Shown piece by piece: positions 34,351-48,200 of a stretch of DNA of 64,000 nucleotides (the stretch's first letter is position 1; every line of letters starts with the position of its first letter). The translations under genes and the position numbers were made by a program. The notes beneath the pieces are model-generated. The model did not search any database, was not told the origin of the DNA, and saw nothing but the letters and a program-made list of their open reading frames with translations. The stretch is taken from NCBI RefSeq assembly GCF_964355755.1, contig NC_092676.1:12322288-12386287 (forward strand), written 5' to 3'. The DNA is from Antedon mediterranea. Lineage: Eukaryota; Echinodermata; Crinoidea; Comatulida; Antedonidae.

Positions 34351-37300
34351 ACACAAAAACATCAAAGTGTACAAAATAGCTTCAAATCGCATTTGGAGAC
34401 GTTTTAGACCATTTTGTGCATTTCGATGAAACTTGGTTACACAAAAACATCAAAGTGCTTAAAATCACATTTGAAAGCGTTTTAGAGCATTTTTAGCATT
34501 TCGATAATACTTTTCACACAAAAACATCAAAGTGCACAAAATAGCTTCAAATCGCATTTAGAGATGTTTTAGACCATTTTGTGCATTTCGATAAAACTTT
34601 TCACACAAAAACATCAAATTGCACAAAATAGCTTAATACCGTGTTTGAAATCATTTTAAACCATTTTGAGCATGTCGATAAAACTTTTCACACAAAAACA
34701 TCAAAGTGTTTAGAATATCTCCAAATCGCATTTGGAGACGTTTTAGACCATTTTGTGCATTTCGATGAAACTTGGTTACACAAAAACATCAAAGTGCTTA
34801 AAATCACATTTGAAACCGTTTTAGAGCATTTTGAGCATTTCGATAAAACTTTTCAAACAAAAACATCAAAGTGTACAAAATAGCTTCAAATCACATTTGA
34901 AACCGTTTTAGACCATTTTGAGCATTTCGATAAAACTTTTCACACAAAAACATCAAAGTGTACAAAATAGCTTCAAATCGCATTTGGAGACGTTTTAGAC
35001 CATTTTGTGCATTTCGATGAAACTTGGTTACACAAAAACATCAAAGTGCTTAAAATCACATTTGAAACCGTTTTAGAGCATTTTTAGCATTTCGATAATA
35101 CTTTTCACACAAAACATCAAAGTGTACAAAATAGCTTCAAATCGCATTTGGAGACGTTTTAGACCATTTTGTGCATTTCGATGAAACTTGGTTACACAAA
35201 AACATCAAAGTGCTTAAAATCACATTTGAAACCGTTTTAGACCATTTTGAGCATTTCGATAAAACTTTTCACACAAAAAAATCAAAGTGCACAAAATAGC
35301 TTCAAATCGCATTTGGGGACGTTTTAGACTATTTTGTGCATTTCGAAAAAAATTGTTAACATAAAAAGACCAAAGTGTTTAGAATATCTCCAAATCGCAT
35401 TTGGAGACGTTTTAAACCATTTTGTGCATTTCGATGGAACTTGGTTACACAAAAACATCAAAGTGCTTAAAATCACATTTAAAACCGTTTTAGAGCATTT
35501 TTAGCATTTCGATAAAACTTTTCACACAAAAACATCAAAGTGTACAAAATAGCTTCAAATCGCATTTAGAGAGGTTTTAGACAATTTTGTGCATTTCGAT
35601 AAAACTTTTCACACAAAAACATCAAAGTGTACAAAATAGCTTCAAATTGCATTTAGAGACGTTTTAGACCATTTTGTGCATTTCGATAAAACTTTTCACA
35701 CAAAAACATCAAATTGCACAAAATCGTTTTAAACCATTTTAAATCGTTTTAAACCATTTTGAGCATGTCGATAAAACTTTTCACAAAAAACATCAAAGTG
35801 CACAGAATAGCTTCAAATTGCATTTGGAGACGTTTTAGAGCATTTTGTGCATTTCGATAAAATGTGTTAACATAAAAAGACCAAAGTGTTTAGAATATCT
35901 TCAAATCACATTTGGAGACGTTTTAGAGCATTTTGAGCATTTCGATAAAACTTTTCACACAAAAACATCAAAGTGTACAAAATAGCTTCAAATCGCATTT
36001 AGAGACGTTTTAGACCATTTTTTGCATTTCGATGAAACTTGGTTACACAAAAACATCAAAGTGCTTAAAATCACATTTAAAACCGTTTTAGAGCATTTTT
36101 AGCATTTCGATAAAACTTTTCACACAAAAACATCAAAGTGTACAAAATAGCTTCAAATCGCATTTAGAGAGGTTTTAGACAATTTTGTGCATTTCGATAA
36201 AACTTTTCACACAAAAACATCAAAGTGTACAAAATAGCTTCAAATTGCATTTAGAGACGTTTTAGACCATTTTGTGCATTTCGATAAAACTTTTCACACA
36301 AAAACATCAAATTGCACAAAATCGTTTTAAACCATTTTAAATCGTTTTAAACCATTTTGAGCATTTCGATAAAACTTTTCACAAAAAACATCAAAGTGCA
36401 CAGAATAGCTTCAAATTGCATTTGGAGACGTTTTAGAGCATTTTGTGCATTTCGATAAAATGTGTTAACATAAAAAGACCAAAGTGTTTAGAATATCTTC
36501 AAATCACATTTGGAGACGTTTTAGACCATTTTTTGCATTTCGATGAAACTTGGTTACACAAAAACATCAAAGTGCTTAAAATCACATTTGAAACCGTTTT
36601 AGAGCATTTTGAGCATTTCGATAAAACTTTTCACACAAAAACATCAAAGTGTACAAAATAGCTTCAAATCGCATTTAGAGACGTTTTAGACCATTTTGTG
36701 CATTTCGAAAAAATTTGTTAACATAAAAAGACCAAAGTGTTTAGAATATCTCCAAATCGCATTTGGAGACGTTTTAGACCATTTTGTGCATTTCGATGAA
36801 ACTTGGTTACACAAAAACATCAAAGTGCTTAAAATCACATTTGAAACCGTTTTAGAGCATTTTTAGCATTTCGATAATACTTTTCACACAAGAACATCAA
36901 AGTGTACAAAATAGCTTCAAATCGCATTTGGAGACGTTTTAGACCATTTTGTGCATTTCGATGAAACTTGGTTACACAAAAACATCAAGGTGCTTAAAAT
37001 CACATTTGAAACCGTTTTAGACCATTTTGAGCATTTCGATAAAACTTTTCACACAAAAAAATCAAAGTGCACAAAATAGCTTAAAATCGCATTTGGAGAC
37101 GTTTTAGACTATTTTGTGCATTTTGAAAAAATTTGTTAACATAAAAAGACCAAAGTGTTTAGAATATCTCCAAATCGCATTTGGAGACGTTTTAAACCAT
37201 TTTGTGCATTTCGATGGAACTTGGTTACACAAAAACATCAAAGTGCTTAAAATCACATTTAAAACCGTTTTAGAGCATTTTGAGCATTTCGATAAAACTT

Positions 37301-37450
37301 TTCACACAAAAACATCAAAGTGTACAAAATAGCTTCAAATCGCATTTAGAGAGGTTTTAGACCATTTTGTGCATTTCGATAAAACTTTACACACAAAAAC
37401 ATCAAAGTGTACAAAATAGCTTCAAATCGCATTTAGAGAGGTTTTAGACC
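34350..37450 (+). repeat. Satellite stretch related to 4.4-7.6 kb
   Basis: D at 34,640 joins directly to gtgtttagaatat (compare gtttttagaatat at 3,565 and 4,570), skipping the C body. Two doubled 20-bp motifs follow at 35721 and 36319. The part from 36,443 matches 6,727-7,616 at offset 29,716. Small private changes include acacaaaacatc (one A short) near 35,108, catttggggac near 35,316 and acaagaacatc near 36,889. Confidence 0.8.
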
Positions 37451-37593
37451 ATTTTGTGCATTTCGATAAAACTTTTCACACAAAAACATCAAATTGCACA
37501 AAATAGCTTAATATCGTGTTTGAAAACGTTTTAAACCATTTTGAGCATGTCGATAAAACTTTTCACACAAAAATATCAAAGCGCACAGAATAT
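37080..37593 (+). repeat. 514-bp higher-order repeat unit, copy at 37.1 kb
   Basis: Six-monomer order as above. Its C copy starts cttaaaatcgcatttgg and uses gcattttgaaaa. Both A monomers have gagaggtttt, and D reads caaagcgcacag, a base change not seen in the other units. Confidence 0.83.
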
Positions 37594-39129
37594 CTTCAAA
37601 TCGCATTTAGAGACGTTTTAGACCATTTTGTGCATTTCGAAAAAATTTGTTAACATAAAATGACCAAAGTGTTTAGAATATCTCCAAATCGCATTTGGAG
37701 ACGTTTTAGACCATTTTGTGCATTTCGATGAAACTTGATTACACAAAAACATCAAAGTGCTTAAAATCACATTTAAAACCGTTTTAGAGCGTTTTGAGCA
37801 TTTCGATAAACTTTTCACACAAAAACATCAAAGTGCACAAAATAGCTTCAAATCGCATTTAGAGATGTTTTAGACCATTTTGTGCATTTCGATAAAACTT
37901 TTCACACAAAAACATCAAATTGCACAAAAAAGCTTAATACCGTGTTTGAAATCGTTTTAAACCAATTTCAGCATGTCGAAAAAACTTTTCACACAAAAAC
38001 ATCAAAGTGCACAGAATATCTTCAAATCGCATTTAGAGACGTTTTAGACCATTTTGTGCATTTCGAAAAAATTTGTTAACATAAAAAGACCAAAGTGTTT
38101 AGAATATCTCCAAATCGCATTTGGAGACGTTTTAGACCATTTTGTGCATTTCGATAAAACTTGGTTACACAAAAACATCAAAGTGCTTAAAATCACATTT
38201 GAAACCGTTTTAGAGCATTTTGAGCATTTCGATAAAACTTTTCACACAAAAACATCAAAGTGTACAAAATAGCTTCAAATCACATTTGAAACCGTTTTAG
38301 ACCATTTTGAGTATTTCGATAAAACTTTTCACACAAAAACATCAAAGTGTACAAAATAGCTTCAAATCGCATTTGGAGACGTTTTAGACCATTTTGTGCA
38401 TTTCGATGAAACTTGGTTACACAAAAACATCAAAGTGCTTAAAATCACATTTGAAACCGTTTTAGAGCATTTTTAGCATTTCGATAATACTTTTCACACA
38501 AAAACATCAAGGTGTACAAAATAGCTTCAAATCGCATTTGGAGACGTTTTAGACCATTTTGTGCATTTCGATGAAACTTGGTTACACAAAAACATCAAAG
38601 TGCTTAAAATCACATTTGAAATCGTTTTAGACCATTTTGAGCATTTCGATAAAACTTTTCACACAAAAAAATCAAAGTGCACAAAATACCTTCAAATCGC
38701 ATTTGGAGACGTTTTAGACTATTTTGTGCATTTCGAAAAAATTTGTTAACATAAAAAGACCAAAGTGTTTAGAATATCTCCAAATCGCATTTGGAGACGT
38801 TTTAAATCATTTTGTGCATTTCGATGGAACTTGGTTACACAAAAACATCAAAGTGCTTAAAATCACATTTAAAACCGTTTTAGAGCATTTTGAGCATTTC
38901 GATAAAACTTTTCACACAAAAACATCAAAGTGTACAAAATAGCTTCAAATCGCATTTAGAGAGGTTTTAGACCATTTTGTGCATTTCGATAAAACTTTAC
39001 ACACAAAAACATCAAAGTGTACTAAATAGCTTCAAATCGCATTTAGAGACGTTTTAGACCATTTTGTGCATTTCGATAAAACTTTTCACACAAAAACATC
39101 AAATTGCACAAAATAGCTTAATATCGTGT
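37450..39129 (+). repeat. Satellite stretch related to 8.6-10.3 kb
   Basis: Phase landmarks match 8,744, 9,180, 9,850 and 10,354 at constant offset 28,874. Private variants are aaaatgacc near 37,660, cttgattac near 37,735, caatttcagc near 37,967, cgataaaacttgg near 38,155, gagtatttcg near 38,310 and aaggtgtac near 38,510. It leads without a break into the right copy of the large duplication. Confidence 0.82.
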
Positions 39130-39203
39130 TTGAAAACGTTTTAAACCATTTTGAGCATGTCGATAAAACTTTTCACACAAAAATATCAAAGTGCACAGAA
39201 TAT
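38690..39203 (+). repeat. 514-bp higher-order repeat unit, copy at 38.7 kb
   Basis: Six-monomer order as above, with rare variants gtgtactaaatag in the first A and acaaaatac just before the unit. It immediately precedes the segment that matches the left end of the window, so the left edge of the large 39-kb-spaced duplication lies in or before it. Confidence 0.83.
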
Positions 39204-42200
39204 CTTCAAATCGCATTTAGAGACGTTTTAGACCATTTTGTGCATTTCGAAAAAATTTGTTAACATAAAAAGACCAAAGTGTTTAGAATATCTCCAAATC
39301 GCATTTGGAGACGTTTTAGACCATTTTGTGCATTTCGATGAAACTTGGTTACATAAAAACATCAAAGTGCTTAAAATCACATTTAAAACCGTTTTAGAGC
39401 GTTTTGAGCATTTCGATAAACTTTTCACACAAAAACATCAAAGTGCACAAAATAGCTTCAAATCGCATTTAGAGATGTTTTAGACCATTTTGTGCATTTC
39501 GAAAAAACTTTTCACACAAAAACATCAAATTGCACACAATAGCTTAATACCGTGTGTGAAATCGTTTTAAACCATTTTGAGCATGTCGATAAAACTTTTC
39601 ACACAAAAACATCAAAGTGCACAGAATATCTTCAAATCGCATATAGAGACGTTTTAGACCATTTTGTGCATTTCGAAAAAATTTGTTAACATTAAAAGAC
39701 CAATGTGTTTAGAATATCTCCAAATCGCATTTGGAGACGTTTTAGACCATTTTGTGCATTTCGATGAAACTTGGTTACACAAAAACATCAAAGTGCTTAA
39801 AATCACATTTGAAACCGTTTTAGAGCATTTTGAGCATTTCGATAAAACTTTTCACACAAAAACATCAAAGTGTACAAAATAGCTTCAAATCACATTTGAA
39901 ACCGTTTTAGACCATTTTGAGCATTTCGATAAAACTTTTCACACAAAAACATCAAAGTGTACAAAATGGCTTCAAATCGCATTTGGAGACGTTTTAGAGC
40001 ATTTTGAGCATTTCGATAAAACTTTTCACACAAAAACATCAAAGTGTACAAAATAACTTCAAATCGCATTTAGAGACGTTTTAGACCATTTTGTGCATTT
40101 TGATAAAACTTTTCACACAAAAACATCAAATTGCACAAAATAGCTTAATATCGTGTTTGAAAACGTTTTAAACCATTTTGAGCATGTCGATAAAACTTTT
40201 CACATAAAAATATCAAAGTGCACAGAATAGCTTCAAATCGCATTTGGAGACGTTTTAGACCATTTTGTGCATTTTGATAAAACTTTTCACACAAAAACAT
40301 CAAATTGCACAAAATAGCTTAATATCGTGTTTGAAAACGTTTTAAACCATTTTGAGCATGTCGATAAAACTTTTCACTCAAAAATATCAAAGTGCACAGA
40401 ATATCTTCAAATCGCATTTAGAGACGTTTTAGACCATTTTGTGCATTTCGAAAAAATTTGTTAACATAAAAAGACCAAAGTGTTTAGAATATCTCCAAAT
40501 CGCATTTGGAGACGTTTTAAACCATTTTGTGCATTTCGATGGAACTTGGTTACACAAAAACATCAAAGTGCTTAAGATCACATTTAAAACCGTTTTAGAG
40601 CATTTTGAGCATTTCGATAAAACTTTTCACACAAAAACATCAAAGTGTACAAAATAGCTTCAAATCGCATTTAGAGAGGTTTTAGACCATTTTGTGCATT
40701 TCGATAAAACTTTACACACAAAAACATCAAAGTGTACAAAATAGCTTCAAATCGCATTTAGAGACGTTTTAGACCATTTTGTGCATTTCGATATAACTTT
40801 TCACACAAAAACATCAAATTGCACAAAATAGCTTAATATCGTGTTTAAAACCGTTTTTACCATTTTGAGCATTTCGATAAACTTTTCACACAAAAACATC
40901 AAAGTGCACAAAATAGCTTCAAATCGCATTTAGAGATGTTTTAGAACATTTTGTGCATTTCGATAAAATTTTTCACACAAAAACATCAAATTGCACAAAA
41001 AACCTTAATACCGTGTTTGAAATCGTTTTAAACCAATTTGAGCATGTCGATAAAACTTTTCACACAAAAACATCAAAGTGCACAGAATATCTTCAAATCG
41101 CATTTAGAGACGTTTTAGACCATTTTGGGCATTTCGATGAAACTTGGTTACACAAATACATAAAAGTGCTTAAAATCACATTTAAAACCGTTTTAGAGCA
41201 TTTTGAGCATTTCGATAAAACTTTTCACACAAAAACATCAAAGTGTACAAAATAGCTTCAAATCGCATTTAGAGAGGTTTTAGACCATTTTGTGCATTTC
41301 GATAAAACTTTTCACACAAAAACATCAAAGTGTACAAAATAACTTAAAATCGTATTTTGAGACGTTTTAGACCATTTTGTGCATTTTGATAAAACTTTTC
41401 ACACAAAAACATCAAATTGCACAAAATAGCTTAATATCGTGTTTGAAAACGTTTTAAACCATTTTGAGCATGTCGATAAAACTTTTCACACAAAAACATC
41501 AAATTGCACAAAATAGCTTAATATCGTGTTTGAAAACGTTTTAAACCATTTTGAGCATGTCGATAAAACTTTTCACACAAAAATATCAAAGTGCACAGAA
41601 TATCTTCAAATCGCATTTAGAGACGTTTTAGACCATTTTGTGCATTTCGAAAAAATTTGTTAACATAAAAAGACCAAAGTGTTTAGAATATCTCCAAATC
41701 GCATTTGGAGACGTTTTAGACCATTTTGTGTTTTTCGAAAAAACTTTTCACACAAAAACATCAAAGTGTACAAAATTGCTTCAAATCGCATTTGGAGACG
41801 TTTTAGACCATTTTGTGATTTTCGAAAAACTTTTCACACAAAAACATCAAAGTGTAGAAAATTGCTTCAAATCGCATTTAGAGACGTTTTAGACCATTTT
41901 GTGCATTTCGAAAAAATTTGTTAACATAAAAAGACCAAAGTGTTTAGAATATTTCCAAATCGCATTTGGAGACGTTTTAGACCATTTTGTGCATTTCGAT
42001 GAAACTTGGTTACACAAAAACATCAAAGTGCTTAAAATCACATTTAAAACCGTTTTAGAGCGTTTTGAGCATTTCGATAAACTTTTCACACAAAAAAATC
42101 AAAGTGCACAAAATAGCATTTAGAGATGTTTTAGACCATTTTGTGCATTTCGATAAAACTTTTCACACAAAAACATCAAATTGCACAAAAAAGCTTAATA

Positions 42201-45200
42201 CCGTGTTTGAAATCGTTTTAAACCAATTTGAGCATGTCGATAAAACTTTTCACACAAAAACATCAAAGTGCACAGAATATCTTCAAATCGCATTTAGAGA
42301 CGTTTTAGACCATTTTGTGCATTTCGAAAAAATTTGTTAACATAAAAAGACCAAAGTGTTTAGAATATCTCCAAATCGCATTTGGAGACGTTTTAAACCA
42401 TTTTGTGCATTTCGATGGAACTTGGTTACACAAAAACATCAAAGTGCTTAAAATCACATTTGAAACCGTTTTAGAGCATTTTTAGCATTTCGATAATACT
42501 TTTCACACAAAAACATCAAAGTGCACAAAATAGCTTCAAATCGCATTTAGAGATGTTTTAGACCATTTTGTGCATTTCGATAAAACTTTTCACACAAAAA
42601 CATCAAATTGCACAAAATAGCTTAATACCGTGTTTGAAATCATTTTAAACCATTTTGAGCATGTCGATAAAACTTTTCACACAAAAACATCAAAGTTTTT
42701 AGAATATCTCCAAATCGCATTTGGAGACGTTTTAGACCATTTTGTGCATTTCGATGAAACTTGGTTACACAAAAACATCAAAGTGCTTAAAATCACATTT
42801 GAAACCGTTTTAGAGCATTTTGAGCATTTCGATAAAACTTTTCAAACAAAAACATCAAAGTGTACAAAATAGCTTCAAATCACATTTGAAACCGTTTTAG
42901 ACCATTTTGAGCATTTCGATAAAACTTTTCACACAAAAACATCAAAGTGTACAAAATAGCTTCAAATCGCATTTGGAGACGTTTTAGACCATTTTGTGCA
43001 TTTCGATAAAACTTTTCACACAAAAACATCAAATTGCACAAAATAGCTTAATATCGTGTTTAAAACCGTTTTTACCATTTTGAGCATTTCGATAAACTTT
43101 TCACACAAAAACATCAAAGTGCTTAAAATCACATTTGAAAGCGTTTTAGAGCATTTTTAGCATTTCGATAATACTTTTCACACAAAAACATCAAAGTGTA
43201 CAGAATAGCTTCAAATCGCATTTGGAGACGTTTTAGACCATTTTGTGCATTTCGATGAAACTTGGTTACACAAAAACATCAAAGTGCTTAAAATCACATT
43301 TGAAACCGTTTTAGAGCATTTTTAACATTTCGATAATACTTTTCACACAAAAACATCAAAGTGTACAAAATAGCTTCAAATCGCATTTGGAGACGTTTTA
43401 GACCATTTTGTGCATTTCGATGAAACCTTGTTACACAAAAACATCAAAGTGCTTAAAATCACATTTGAAAGCGTTTTAGAGCATTTTTAGCATTTCGATA
43501 ATACTTTTCACACAAAAACATCAAAGTGCACAAAATAGCTTCAAATCGCATTTAGAGATGTTTTAGACCATTTTGTGCATTTCGATAAAACTTTTCACAC
43601 AAAAACATCAAATTGCACAAAATAGCTTAATACCGTGTTTGAAATCATTTTAAACCATTTTGAGCATGTCGATAAAACTTTTCACACAAAAACATCAAAG
43701 TTTTTAGAATATTTCCAAATCGCATTTGGAGACGTTTTAGACCATTTTGTGCATTTCGATGAAACTTGGTTACACAAAAACATCAAAGTGCTTAAAATCA
43801 CATTTGAAACCGTTTTAGAGCATTTTGAGCATTTCGATAAAACTTTTCAAACAAAAACATCAAAGTGTACAAAATAGCTTCAAATCACATTTGAAACCGT
43901 TTTAGACCATTTTGAGCATTTCGATTAAACTTTTCACACAAAAACATCAAAGTGTACAAAATAGCTTCAAATCGCATTTGGAGACGTTTTAGACCATTTT
44001 TTGCATTTCGATGAAACTTGGTTACACAAAAACATCAAAGTGCTTAAAATCACATTTGAAACCGTTTTAGAGCATTTTGAGCATTTCGATAAAACTTTTC
44101 ACACAAAAACATCAAAGTGTACAAAATAGCTTCAAATCGCATTTAGAGACGTTTTAGACCATTTTGTGCATTTCGAAAAAATTTGTTAACATAAAAAGAC
44201 CAAAGTGTTTAGAATATCTCCAAATCGCATTTGGAGACGTTTTAGACCATTTTGTGCATTTCGATGAAACTTGGTTACACAAAAACATCAAAGTGCTTAA
44301 AATCACATTTGAAACCGTTTTAGAGCATTTTTAGCATTTCGATAATACTTTTCACACAAAAACATCAAAGTGTACAAAATAGCTTCAAATCGCATTTGGA
44401 GACGTTTTAGACCATTTTGTGCATTTCGATGAAAGTTGGTTACACAAAAACATCAAAGTGCTTAAAATCACATTTGAAACCGTTTTAGACCATTTTGAGC
44501 ATTTCGATAAAACTTTTCACACAAAAAAATCAAAGTGCACAAAATAGCTTCAAATCGCATTTGGAGACGTTTTAGACTATTTTGTGCATTTTGAAAAAAT
44601 TTGTTAACATAAAAAGACCAAAGTGTTTAGAATATCTCCAAATCGCATTTGGAGACGTTTTAAACCATTTTGTGCATTTCGATGGAACTTGGTTACACAA
44701 AAACATCAAAGTGCTTAAAATCACATTTAAAACCGTTTTAGAGCATTTTGAGCATTTCGATAAAACTTTTCACACAAAAACATCAAAGTGCACAAAATAG
44801 CTTCAAATCACATTTGAAACCGTTTTAGAGCATTTTTAGCATTTCGATAAAACTTTTCACACAAAAACATCAAAGTGTACAAAATAGCTTCAAATCGCAT
44901 TTAGAGAGGTTTTAGACAATTTTGTGCATTTCGATAAAACTTTTCACACAAAAACATCAAAGTGTACAAAATAGCTTCAAATTGCATTTAGAGACGTTTT
45001 AGACCATTTTGTGCATTTCGATAAAACTTTTCACACAAAAACATCAAATTGCACAAAATCGTTTTAAACCATTTTAAATCGTTTTAAACCATTTTGAGCA
45101 TGTCGATAAAACTTTTCACAAAAAACATCAAAGTGCACAGAATAGCTTCAAATTGCATTTGGAGACGTTTTAGAGCATTTTGTGCATTTCGATAAAATGT

Positions 45201-48200
45201 GTTAACATAAAAAGACCAAAGTGTTTAGAATATCTTCAAATCACATTTGGAGACGTTTTAGACCATTTTTTGCATTTCGATGAAACTTGGTTACACAAAA
45301 ACATCAAAGTGCTTAAAATCACATTTGAAACCGTTTTAGAGCATTTTGAGCATTTCGATAAAACTTTTCACACAAAAACATCAAAGTGTACAAAATAGCT
45401 TCAAATCGCATTTAGAGACGTTTTAGACCATTTTTTGCATTTCGATGAAACTTGGTTACACAAAAACATCAAAGTGCTTAAAATCACATTTAAAACCGTT
45501 TTAGAGCATTTTTAGCATTTCGATAAAACTTTTCACACAAAAACATCAAAGTGTACAAAATAGCTTCAAATCGCATTTAGAGAGGTTTTAGACAATTTTG
45601 TGCATTTCGATAAAACTTTTCACACAAAAACATCAAAGTGTACAAAATAGCTTCAAATTGCATTTAGAGACGTTTTAGACCATTTTGTGCATTTCGATAA
45701 AACTTTTCACACAAAAACATCAAATTGCACAAAATCGTTTTAAACCATTTTAAATCGTTTTAAACCATTTTGAGCATTTCGATAAAACTTTTCACAAAAA
45801 ACATCAAAGTGCACAGAATAGCTTCAAATTGCATTTGGAGACGTTTTAGAGCATTTTGTGCATTTCGATAAAATGTGTTAACATAAAAAGACCAAAGTGT
45901 TTAGAATATCTTCAAATCACATTTGGAGACGTTTTAGACCATTTTTTGCATTTCGATGAAACTTGGTTACACAAAAACATCAAAGTGCTTAAAATCACAT
46001 TTGAAACCGTTTTAGAGCATTTTGAGCATTTCGATAAAACTTTTCACACAAAAACATCAAAGTGTACAAAATAGCTTCAAATCGCATTTAGAGACGTTTT
46101 AGACCATTTTGTGCATTTCGAAAAAATTTGTTAACATAAAAAGACCAAAGTGTTTAGAATATCTCCAAATCGCATTTGGAGACGTTTTAGACCATTTTGT
46201 GCATTTCGATGAAACTTGGTTACACAAAAACATCAAAGTGCTTAAAATCACATTTGAAACCGTTTTAGAACATTTTTAGCATTTCGATAATACTTTTCAC
46301 ACAAAAACATCAAAGTGTACAAAATAGCTTCAAATCGCATTTGGAGACGTTTTAGACCATTTTGTGCATTTCGATGAAAGTTGGTTACACAAAAACATCA
46401 AAGTGCTTAAAATCACATTTGAAACCGTTTTAGACCATTTTGAGCATTTCGATAAAACTTTTCACACAAAAAAATCAAAGTGCACAAAATAGCTTCAAAT
46501 CGCATTTGGAGACGTTTTAGACTATTTTGTGCATTTTGAAAAAATTTGTTAACATAAAAAGACCAAAGTGTTTAGAATATCTCCAAATCGCATTTGGAGA
46601 CGTTTTAAACCATTTTGTGCATTTCGATGGAACTTGGTTACACAAAAACATCAAAGTGCTTAAAATCACATTTAAAACCGTTTTAGAGCATTTTGAGCAT
46701 TTCGATAAAACTTTTCACACAAAAACATCAAAGTGTACAAAATAGCTTCAAATCGCATTTAGAGACATTTTAGACCATTTTGTGCATTTCGATAAAACTT
46801 TTCACACAAAAACATCAAATTGCACAAATAGCTTAATACCGTGTTTGAAATCGTTTTAAACCATTTTGAGCATGTCGATAAAACTTTTCACAAAAAAACA
46901 TCAAAGTGCACAGAATAGCTTCAAATCGCATTTGGAGACGTTTTAAACCATTTTGTGCATTTCGATAAAACTTTTCACATAAAAACAACAAAGTGTACAA
47001 AATAGCTTCAAATCGCATTTGGAGACGTTTTAGACCATTTTGTGCATTTCGATGAAACTTGGTTACACAAAAACATCAAAGTGCTTAAAATCACATTTGA
47101 AACCGTTTTAGAGCATTTTGAGCATTTCGATAAAACTTTTCACACAAAAACATCAAAGTGTACAAAATAGCTTCAAATCACATTTGAAACCGTTTTAGAC
47201 CATATTGAGCATTTCGATAAAACTTTTCACACAAAAACATCAAAGTGTACAAAATAGCTTCAAATCGCATTTGGAGACGTTTTAGACCATTTTGTGTATT
47301 TCGATGAAACTTGGTTACACAAAAACATCAAAGTGCTTAAAATCACATTTGAAAGCGTTTTAGAGCATTTTTAGCATTTCGATAATACTTTTCACACAAA
47401 AACATCAAAGTGTACAAAATAGCTTCAAATCGCATTTGGAGACGTTTTAGACCATTTTGTGCATTTCGATGAAACTTGGTTACACAAAAACATCAAAGTG
47501 CTTAAAATCACATTTAAAACAGTTTTAGAGCATTTTGAGCATTTCGATAAAACTTTTCACACAAAAACATCAAAGTGTACAAAATAGCTTCAAATCGCAT
47601 TTAAAGAGGTTTTAGACCATTTTGTGCATTTCGATAAAACTTTTCACACAAAAACATCAAAGTGTACAAAATAGCTTCAAATCGCATTTAGAGACGTTTT
47701 AGACCATCTTGTGCATTTCGATAAAACTTTTCACACAAAAACATCAAATTGCACAAAATAGCTTAATATCGTGTTTGAAAACGTTTTAAACCATTTTGAG
47801 CATGTCGATAAAACTTTTCACACAAAAATATCAAAGTGCACAGAATATCTTCAAATCGCATTTAGAGACGTTTTAGACCATTTTGTGCATTTCGAAAAAA
47901 TTTGTTAACATAAAAAGACCAAAGTGTTTAGAATATCTCCAAATCGCATTTGGAGACGTTTTAGACCATTTTGTGCATTTCAATGAAACTTGGTTACACA
48001 AAAACATCAAAGTGCTTAAAATCACATTTAAAACCGTTTTAGAGCGTTTTGAGCATTTCGATAAACTTTTCACACAAAAACATCAAAGTGCACAAAATAG
48101 CTTCAAATCGCATTTAGAGATGTTTTAGACCATTTTGTGCATTTCGATAAAACTTTTCACACAAAAACATCAAATTGCACAAAAAAGCTTAATACCGTGT